Positions 59,056-64,000 of a stretch of 64,000 bases of DNA are shown here, piece after piece. The notes under the pieces are model-generated. The model had not been told where the DNA came from, ran no database searches, and saw only the letters and a list, made by a program, of their open reading frames with translations. The position numbers and the translations under genes were made by a program. Numbering within the stretch: position 1 is the stretch's first letter; each line of letters begins with the position of its first letter. The DNA lies in the NCBI RefSeq assembly GCF_005049045.1, contig NZ_SUPK01000004.1:1-64000 (forward strand). The letters run 5' to 3'. Origin of the DNA: Cohnella pontilimi (lineage in GTDB: Bacteria > Bacillota > Bacilli > Paenibacillales > Paenibacillaceae).

Positions 59056-61986
59056 CTATTGATCGAGACCGAATTCTTCCCGTTTCTTGCGGAGTTCCCT
59101 GTTGATTTCCTTGACTCCGTCTTCGACGGCCTCGCGCCGGTTCTGGCCGCTCAGCACGATTTGGTTCCAAATGTTATCCACATACCGGTTCGTGTAGTAA
59201 CCTCCGAGAACGACTTCTCTCTCCCGGAACCAGTTCCATTGCTCCAAAATCGCCGCAAGGTCTTCGGACGGCCAAGGCAGCCGATTGATCGCTTCCACAT
59301 TGGCCGTATTCCAGCGGGCTTCGACGCCGAGAATGGATTCGAGCTCGGTACCGAACTGCTCCTGGATGTCCGCGCTGGTCCACCATTTTAAGAAGTCCCA
59401 CGACTGCTGCTGTTTGTCCGAGCTTTTGAAAATCATGCCGGTCTGCGACATGCCGCCGGTCGAGCGGTTGATCTTGCCGTCCGGCTGCTTGATGCCGGGC
59501 ATCGGGCTCATGCCCCACCAGCCGGTTAATTCAGGCGCGGCCGTCGAGAGCATCAGGTAAGTCGAGTAGTCGGCGACGCCGATCGGCATTTCGCCGCTGC
59601 GGAAGCGGTTGTAGAAGTTGGCCTGCTTGCTGATCTTGTAGTTGGTGAACAGTCCGGTCCACATTTTGAAAGCCTGCAGCGCCTCCGGGGAATCGAGATC
59701 GGACGTCTTCCCGTTGTCCTTATAGAAGTCCCCGCCGTTCTGGAACAGGAAAGGCGCAAACTCACTGATGGCGTCGGCATGCGGATAATAGAAGTCCATC
59801 CCGTGCTTCTGCAGCGTCGGAATAATGTCCATGACTTCTTCCCACGTCTCGGGAACTTTGGTAATGCCAAGCTGCTGCAAAATGTCTTTCCGATAGAAAA
59901 GCATGTTAAAATTTTGGTTTTCCGGAAGCGCGTAATCTCCTCCGTTGAACCGATAAGGAATGAGAGCACCCGGACGGAATCTTCCGGCGACTTCCTTGTA
60001 ATCCGGCAATTCGTTCAAATTCACCACGGCATTCCGTATCGCGAAATCGATGGGCACTTGGCCGTCGACGCCCAAAGCGACGTCGGGAGCTTTGCCGGAC
60101 GTTTCGGCGAGCATGAGCAGGTTCATCGCACCGACAGGTATAACGTTGACGTTCACCTTGATGCCGGTTTTGGGCGTGAAATCGTTGTCCGCGAGCTGTT
60201 TGATAATCATGGCCCAATCCCGGCCGCGAGCCACCCACACGTCCAACGTTTTGTCCCCATCGTAGATGTTGCCGATTCCGGAGTAATCGTGGCGGAAAGA
60301 CAACGCGAAGTCATGAATCGTATGCCAAGTTTTCTTCAAGAAGCCGGCTTCAGAAGACGGCCATTGTACGTCCGGCGATTTGACGGCGAGCCAGTCAAGA
60401 TCCAAGCTTTGTTCGCTTTGCGAATTGATCCACGAACCGAGCGAAGATTGCGTCTCCGTCATCGCATCCAGCCGTGAAGGAATCGTATCCGGGTTGTCGG
60501 CCATATGCAGCAGCTGATCCCGCGTCATGCCCAGCTGGCTGATGCTCGAGCTGGTTTCCGACACGCCCAGGTCGATCATTTCGTTCATGGCGGTGTCGAT
60601 TTCGCGGGCCATGAGCCGGAGCCGAGGCACCAGATTCGTGACTTTCTTGTCCAGCTCCCAATCGAGGTTCGGGTCGGGATTCGTGCCGGTGTACAAAATG
60701 ATCTCGCGGCTCAGCAGCGACATTTTGTGTGAAACGTCCTGGACCTTGTCGAAAACGGAGCCGAGAGAACCGATCTGCACTTCCATGCGGATCCGGCGCT
60801 TTCCTTTCTCGAGATAGAAGAGAAACGGTTTGCCGGTTTTGTCGGATAAACTTCCGACCTGCCATTTTTCTTTGTACGGAAACTTCTGACTGTTCATTTC
60901 CTTGAAGGGGAGCTTATCGTCGATCGTCACGATCCGTTCGACGGGTACACCGTTCAGCCACCAGCTGCCGAAGCGGCCGCCAATCTCGTAAAGCCCGCTT
61001 TGGGGTACATCGAATTCCCATTCCGCCCACTGACCGCCGGTTTTCCATGCCCGGTCTCCGAAGGCGTTCAGCACGATTCCATTGCTGTTGTACGGCTCGG
61101 TCAGCGGTTCCCGGTTTTCAATGCGCCGCAATGTCGGGTCGGATTTCAGAACAGCCTGCTCCGCTTGAACTTTGATGAATTGACCGGTAGTTGCGTGATA
61201 CCCTTGCTGATCATATTGCTGTCGAACTTGCTCGTAACTTGGAGGAGTTACCGGTGAGTGGACGCTCAGTTCCCCGATAGCGCCCGCCTCGCGAAGATTG
61301 TTAATTCGTACGGTATGTACGCCTTGGCTCAAATAAAAACGGAACGGTTCGCTGACTTTGGCGTCCGCGTCGCGGAAGTCCTTGTACTGCCAGCCGGGAA
61401 CCTCTATATTGTCCGGGTTGTATTCGTTGCCCTGGTTGTCTGTCCAAGTGGGGCCGGCTTCCTTCCACATCCGTTGGAAAACCATCCGCTTCGCTTGGAA
61501 GAAAGGAAACTTCCCGTCAATTTGCACGTTCCGAAGAAGAGCGGATCGTCTTCCTTCTATCGGATAGTAGCTCATGCCGATTTGGTAAAACCCATCCCGG
61601 GGAATGTCGATGCTGAACTCGATCCAGCTGTCTTCCGCCTCCAGTACGACAACTTTGCCGGATTGACCGCCGAGCGAATCGGCTTCTCTTGTACCCGCCG
61701 GGCTGACGCCGGAATTTTGGGAGGAAGGAATGCGGATGTCGACTCCCTCTGTGTCGGACTTGCCTTCTTTCTGTAACTGTTCAAAATATCTCGTATAGGA
61801 CGGTTCCAACTTGGTAGAGATATCATCGGCTTCCAGCATGGAAGTTTGATCTATATTCGAATAGTCGGGGATGCCCGCCATCGCATTTTTGTCAAAACGT
61901 TTTGATGGATAAAAATAAACAGCAGCGGCTAAAAGAACTGCGATTATGAGCACATTCAGGAGTCTTTTTGTCCATTTACGGTTCAT
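59056..61986 (-). CDS. Large substrate-binding fusion protein, 976 residues
   Basis: An unusually large binding protein. N-terminal membrane helix (9-25) without a lipobox Cys; two carbohydrate-binding-module-like beta-sandwich units (about 110-250 and 275-420, both with an opening VLEAED/VQAEQA-type strand and Trp-containing faces); a helical linker (about 430-560); and from about 590 a family-1 solute-binding domain (TLDVWVARGRDWAMIIKQLA to the end). First gene of the locus. Family-1 binding proteins are normally about 400-550 residues, so the fusion is notable. Probably captures an extended glycan before transport. Confidence 0.88.
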   Translation of the reverse strand: MNRKWTKRLLNVLIIAVLLAAAVYFYPSKRFDKNAMAGIPDYSNIDQTSMLEADDISTKLEPSYTRYFEQLQKEGKSDTEGVDIRIPSSQNSGVSPAGTREADSLGGQSGKVVVLEAEDSWIEFSIDIPRDGFYQIGMSYYPIEGRRSALLRNVQIDGKFPFFQAKRMVFQRMWKEAGPTWTDNQGNEYNPDNIEVPGWQYKDFRDADAKVSEPFRFYLSQGVHTVRINNLREAGAIGELSVHSPVTPPSYEQVRQQYDQQGYHATTGQFIKVQAEQAVLKSDPTLRRIENREPLTEPYNSNGIVLNAFGDRAWKTGGQWAEWEFDVPQSGLYEIGGRFGSWWLNGVPVERIVTIDDKLPFKEMNSQKFPYKEKWQVGSLSDKTGKPFLFYLEKGKRRIRMEVQIGSLGSVFDKVQDVSHKMSLLSREIILYTGTNPDPNLDWELDKKVTNLVPRLRLMAREIDTAMNEMIDLGVSETSSSISQLGMTRDQLLHMADNPDTIPSRLDAMTETQSSLGSWINSQSEQSLDLDWLAVKSPDVQWPSSEAGFLKKTWHTIHDFALSFRHDYSGIGNIYDGDKTLDVWVARGRDWAMIIKQLADNDFTPKTGIKVNVNVIPVGAMNLLMLAETSGKAPDVALGVDGQVPIDFAIRNAVVNLNELPDYKEVAGRFRPGALIPYRFNGGDYALPENQNFNMLFYRKDILQQLGITKVPETWEEVMDIIPTLQKHGMDFYYPHADAISEFAPFLFQNGGDFYKDNGKTSDLDSPEALQAFKMWTGLFTNYKISKQANFYNRFRSGEMPIGVADYSTYLMLSTAAPELTGWWGMSPMPGIKQPDGKINRSTGGMSQTGMIFKSSDKQQQSWDFLKWWTSADIQEQFGTELESILGVEARWNTANVEAINRLPWPSEDLAAILEQWNWFREREVVLGGYYTNRYVDNIWNQIVLSGQNRREAVEDGVKEINRELRKKREEFGLDQ

Positions 61987-62018
61987 TTCAGGTGTTCCCC
62001 CTTGTTCGTAGCCCTTTT

Positions 62019-62032
62019 TGATAACGTTTACA
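62019..62032 (-). promoter_or_regulatory. CcpA/LacI-type operator (cre-like)
   Basis: On the minus strand TGTAAACGTTATCA matches the cre consensus TGWAANCGNTNWCA at every fixed position. It lies about 35 nt before the fusion gene start, downstream of a TATAAT box (62058-62063), a roadblock-type place. Confidence 0.7.
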
Positions 62033-62057
62033 ATTTGGGAGATTCATAGAAGCTGCA

Positions 62058-62063
62058 ATTATA
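62058..62063 (-). promoter_or_regulatory. -10 box of the locus promoter
   Basis: TATAAT on the minus strand, about 72 nt before the 976-residue gene. I find no good -35 at 17 nt (the position reads AACGTT inside a palindrome), suggesting an activator- or repressor-dependent promoter. Confidence 0.6.
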
Positions 62064-62074
62064 GATCGAAAGAT

Positions 62075-62092
62075 TGTAAAAACGTTTTTGCA
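62075..62092. promoter_or_regulatory. Palindromic operator at the -35 position
   Basis: TGCAAAAACGTTTTTACA on the minus strand, nearly perfectly symmetric around ACGT. It covers the -35 region of the locus promoter and resembles LacI/CcpA half-sites. Confidence 0.6.
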
Positions 62093-62102
62093 AATTTCTC
62101 AT

Positions 62103-62120
62103 AAAAAAGGCGTTTCCGCC
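62103..62120 (-). terminator. Short terminator-like hairpin after the ABC ATPase
   Basis: On the minus strand GGCG, GAAA loop, CGCC (62109-62120) followed by six T (62103-62108). Short stem, so weak. Confidence 0.4.
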
Positions 62121-62138
62121 GTTTACTGTTATATGGAA

Positions 62139-62152
62139 TAAAAACGCTTACA
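62139..62152 (-). promoter_or_regulatory. Third cre-like site
   Basis: TGTAAGCGTTTTTA on the minus strand, one base from cre at the last positions; it lies about 150 nt before the fusion gene. Confidence 0.5.
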
Positions 62153-62205
62153 TAAACAAATATATCACGTTCCCATTGAATTGAGAAGTTAGCGTTGGAA
62201 AAATT

Positions 62206-63087
62206 TTATTCCGGAGAGGTCAGAACGATTTTACCGTCTGCGAGCTCCACCTTTACCTTGTTCGTATCCTTAATCCCGATGGACTCGAGATAAGCGGCCG
62301 GTACCTGCAGGCGGCCCGCTTTATCCAGTATCGCATACTCGACGTGGGTATCCTCTTCCTCCGAAACGGCAATGCCCTGCTCTAGCTCAGCCAGTTCCTC
62401 GGCGTACGATTTTCTGCGCAGCATCTCAGAAGAGATTTTGCCGTCGCGGATGGCGACGACGCGGTCCACTTTCCGCGCGAGGTGCGGGTCATGCGTCACA
62501 ATGACGATCGTGATGCCGATCGTGCGGTTCAGCTCGCGGAACAGGTCGAGAATTTGATCGGCCATCTTCGAATCGACCGAGCCGGTCGGCTCGTCGGCCA
62601 GCAGCAGCTTCGGATGGTTGGCCAGCGCAATCGCGATCGCGACACGCTGCTGCTCGCCGCCCGACAGCATGTGCAGCTTGCTGTTTTTGCGGTGCGTCAG
62701 ACCGACCGCTTCAAGCAGCTCCAGCGCGCGGAGCCTCTTGCGCCGGCCCTGCAGCAAAATCGGCAGCTCCACATTTTCGAGCGCGGTTAAATACGGAATA
62801 AGATTGCGCGCGTTATTTTGCCACACGAATCCGACGCTTTCCCGCTTGTACCGGACAAGGTCGGTCTCCGACATCTTCAGCATGTTTTTGCCGTCTACCG
62901 TCAGGGAGCCGGCGGTAGGGCGGTCGAGGCCGCCCAGCATGTTGAGCAAAGTCGATTTACCGCTGCCGCTGTTGCCGATGATGGCCATTAATTCTCCAGC
63001 CTCCACGCGGAGATCCAGTCCTTGAAGAGCGAACACTTCCAAATCCGCAGCTTTGTAAATTTTGACCAATCCTTCGCAGTGGATCAC
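62206..63087 (-). CDS. ABC transporter ATPase (MacB/LolD-like) with C-terminal AbrB-like segment
   Basis: A 293-residue ATPase. Walker A GNSGSGKST 38-46, signature LSGGEQQ 141-147, Walker B LLLADEP 161-167, followed by a switch His (VTHDPHL). Residues about 248-290 (ILDKAGRLQVPAAYLESIGI and the following VKVELADGKIVLTSP) match a SpoVT/AbrB-like swapped hairpin, which is uncommon for this family. It starts 3 nt after the FtsX-type permease stop and probably drives it, moving lipid, peptide or antibiotic. Separate from the sugar locus. Confidence 0.88.
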   Translation of the reverse strand: MIHCEGLVKIYKAADLEVFALQGLDLRVEAGELMAIIGNSGSGKSTLLNMLGGLDRPTAGSLTVDGKNMLKMSETDLVRYKRESVGFVWQNNARNLIPYLTALENVELPILLQGRRKRLRALELLEAVGLTHRKNSKLHMLSGGEQQRVAIAIALANHPKLLLADEPTGSVDSKMADQILDLFRELNRTIGITIVIVTHDPHLARKVDRVVAIRDGKISSEMLRRKSYAEELAELEQGIAVSEEEDTHVEYAILDKAGRLQVPAAYLESIGIKDTNKVKVELADGKIVLTSPE

Positions 63088-63090
63088 AGC

Positions 63091-64000
63091 TTAGTCCTCC
63101 CCTAGCTTCAGTGCTTGATGGACGCGAATGCGCGACAGCATGTATGACAAAATCCCGATGCCGATCAGCAGCATGATGCCGACCGTTGAGTACAGACGCA
63201 AGAAATCGATCGCTTTGAACACGACTTGGAATGGCGGCACCAGGCTGCTCGGGTTGAAGGCAATTTGAAAATTCGGCACATAAAGCCGGCTCGCCAAATT
63301 CCCCACGAATACTCCGATGAGAATCGCCACACCCGAAGTCAACAGCTGTTCGAGAGCCAACATGGACACGAGCTGACGCAGCGAGAGTCCGACCGCGCGC
63401 AGGATGCCGTTTTGCAGCGTTCTGCCTTTTAACGACAACACCCAATACAGCAGGAAGCCGACAAAGCTGATGAGAATGGAAATGATGAAGCCCAACGTCA
63501 GCACGCCGTTCAACGCCATAAGGAACGGATCGTTTTTCGCCTTCACCAAATCGGCCCGCGTGTTGACGATCCGGGTTACGTTCAAGTCGGACTTCGCAAT
63601 TCCTTGATAAAGCTCTTCGGTCGTCGTGCCAGGTTTGAGCTTCAGCCAGACTTGATACGGTTCCAACCCGAGTTGCAGTTGCATCCGCGACAAGTGGCCG
63701 ACAATCAGCATCGGCGCATTATCCTTCGATTGCTCATCGGCGGCATCGATGGAACCGAGCGGCGGATTGGGGTTGAAGGTTGGAAAATAATCGATCACGC
63801 CGTACACGAGAAACGGCTGCTTGTCGGTTTCTCCCCACCCCGCATAAATCGTGTCTCCGGGTTTGACTTTGCGCTGTTCCGCCAGCGTGCGCGAGATCAA
63901 AACAGCCCGCGAATCGGACGCGATCAAATTCAAATAGTCGTACAAAGGATAAGGAAGCAGCCGCTCCGGAAACCATGCGGTACGCCCAAAATCGTCAGAG
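63091..64000 (-). CDS. FtsX-type ABC permease, truncated by the window edge
   Basis: The frame stays open to the right edge, so the 5' part is missing; the visible 303 codons are the C-terminal part. It has an extracytoplasmic MacB-PCD-like segment (WFPERLLPYPLYDYLNLIAS, GDTIYAGWGETDKQPFLVYG) followed by three helices in the typical FtsX arrangement (TLGFIISILISFVGFLLYWV, LEQLLTSGVAILIGVFVGNL, LLIGIGILSYMLSRIRV). Partner of the ATPase. No gene start is in the window. Confidence 0.85.
   Translation of the reverse strand, partial: SDDFGRTAWFPERLLPYPLYDYLNLIASDSRAVLISRTLAEQRKVKPGDTIYAGWGETDKQPFLVYGVIDYFPTFNPNPPLGSIDAADEQSKDNAPMLIVGHLSRMQLQLGLEPYQVWLKLKPGTTTEELYQGIAKSDLNVTRIVNTRADLVKAKNDPFLMALNGVLTLGFIISILISFVGFLLYWVLSLKGRTLQNGILRAVGLSLRQLVSMLALEQLLTSGVAILIGVFVGNLASRLYVPNFQIAFNPSSLVPPFQVVFKAIDFLRLYSTVGIMLLIGIGILSYMLSRIRVHQALKLGED

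Overview
The window looks like a chromosomal segment of a Gram-positive, spore-former-type Firmicute of the Paenibacillaceae (Paenibacillus/Cohnella-like). The evidence is strong AGGAGG-type ribosome-binding sites with frequent TTG/GTG starts, a Bacillales sigma-B operon (rsbV-rsbW-sigB), CcpA-type operators, a DUF5696 protein sandwiched between sugar ABC transporters, and many Gfo/Idh/MocA oxidoreductases. I see no rRNA, tRNA or CRISPR array and no prophage. The assignment rests on gene content and reading of the sequence, not on a database search.

Left part (1-11.4 kb): a fragment of a possible insertion sequence at the edge, then a minus-strand Leloir galactose operon galK-galE-galT plus an epimerase-like gene, with a divergent AraC regulator. 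An asparaginase-II-family enzyme, a 58-residue small protein, a LysR regulator, and a glycosyltransferase pair (GT39-type membrane mannosyltransferase and GT2 polyprenyl-phosphate sugar transferase) follow.

Stress part (11.4-25.9 kb): rsbV-rsbW-sigB, and close by a four-gene cluster of receiver-PP2C phosphatase, large hybrid histidine kinase, CheR-type methyltransferase and second hybrid kinase. This resembles the RsbY/RsbK/RsbM input module known for sigma-B in the Bacillus cereus group. Around it are small stress-type proteins (YtxH, DUF948, two YflT/GSP17M-like proteins, DUF1328 and unknowns). I find eight sites of the form GTTTC(A/G/T)-N13-15-GGGTAA or a close variant, each placed upstream of one of these genes, so the region appears to be sigma-B together with part of its own regulon.

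Middle (25.9-35.5 kb): a sugar-nucleotide transferase/GT4/alpha-alpha-barrel operon, an RluA-type pseudouridine synthase with a long basic N-terminus, a very acidic Ala/Glu protein with no basic residue, a TPR membrane protein, an unusual 0.8 kb gene-free repeat block made of about eight copies of a short motif in one orientation followed by six in the other (the latter in a 57-bp period), and the helicase hrpB.

Right part (35.5-62.2 kb): about 20 collinear minus-strand genes ending at a terminator just upstream of hrpB. From the promoter side: a 976-residue substrate-binding fusion protein, two sugar permeases, an NHL/TPR membrane protein, a YIP1 protein, a DUF5696 protein, a second pair of permeases and a lipoprotein binding protein; then an oxidoreductase, PhyH dioxygenase, GH13-type hydrolase, sarcosine-oxidase-like flavoenzyme, a TIM-barrel hydrolase, a sugar isomerase-like protein, nucleoside hydrolase, D-lyxose-isomerase-like cupin, LacI regulator, two more Gfo/Idh/MocA enzymes and a second nucleoside hydrolase. 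CcpA/LacI-type palindromes flank the start. It is probably one catabolic locus for an unidentified glycoside. The window ends in a MacB-like ABC ATPase carrying a C-terminal AbrB-like segment and a truncated FtsX-type permease.
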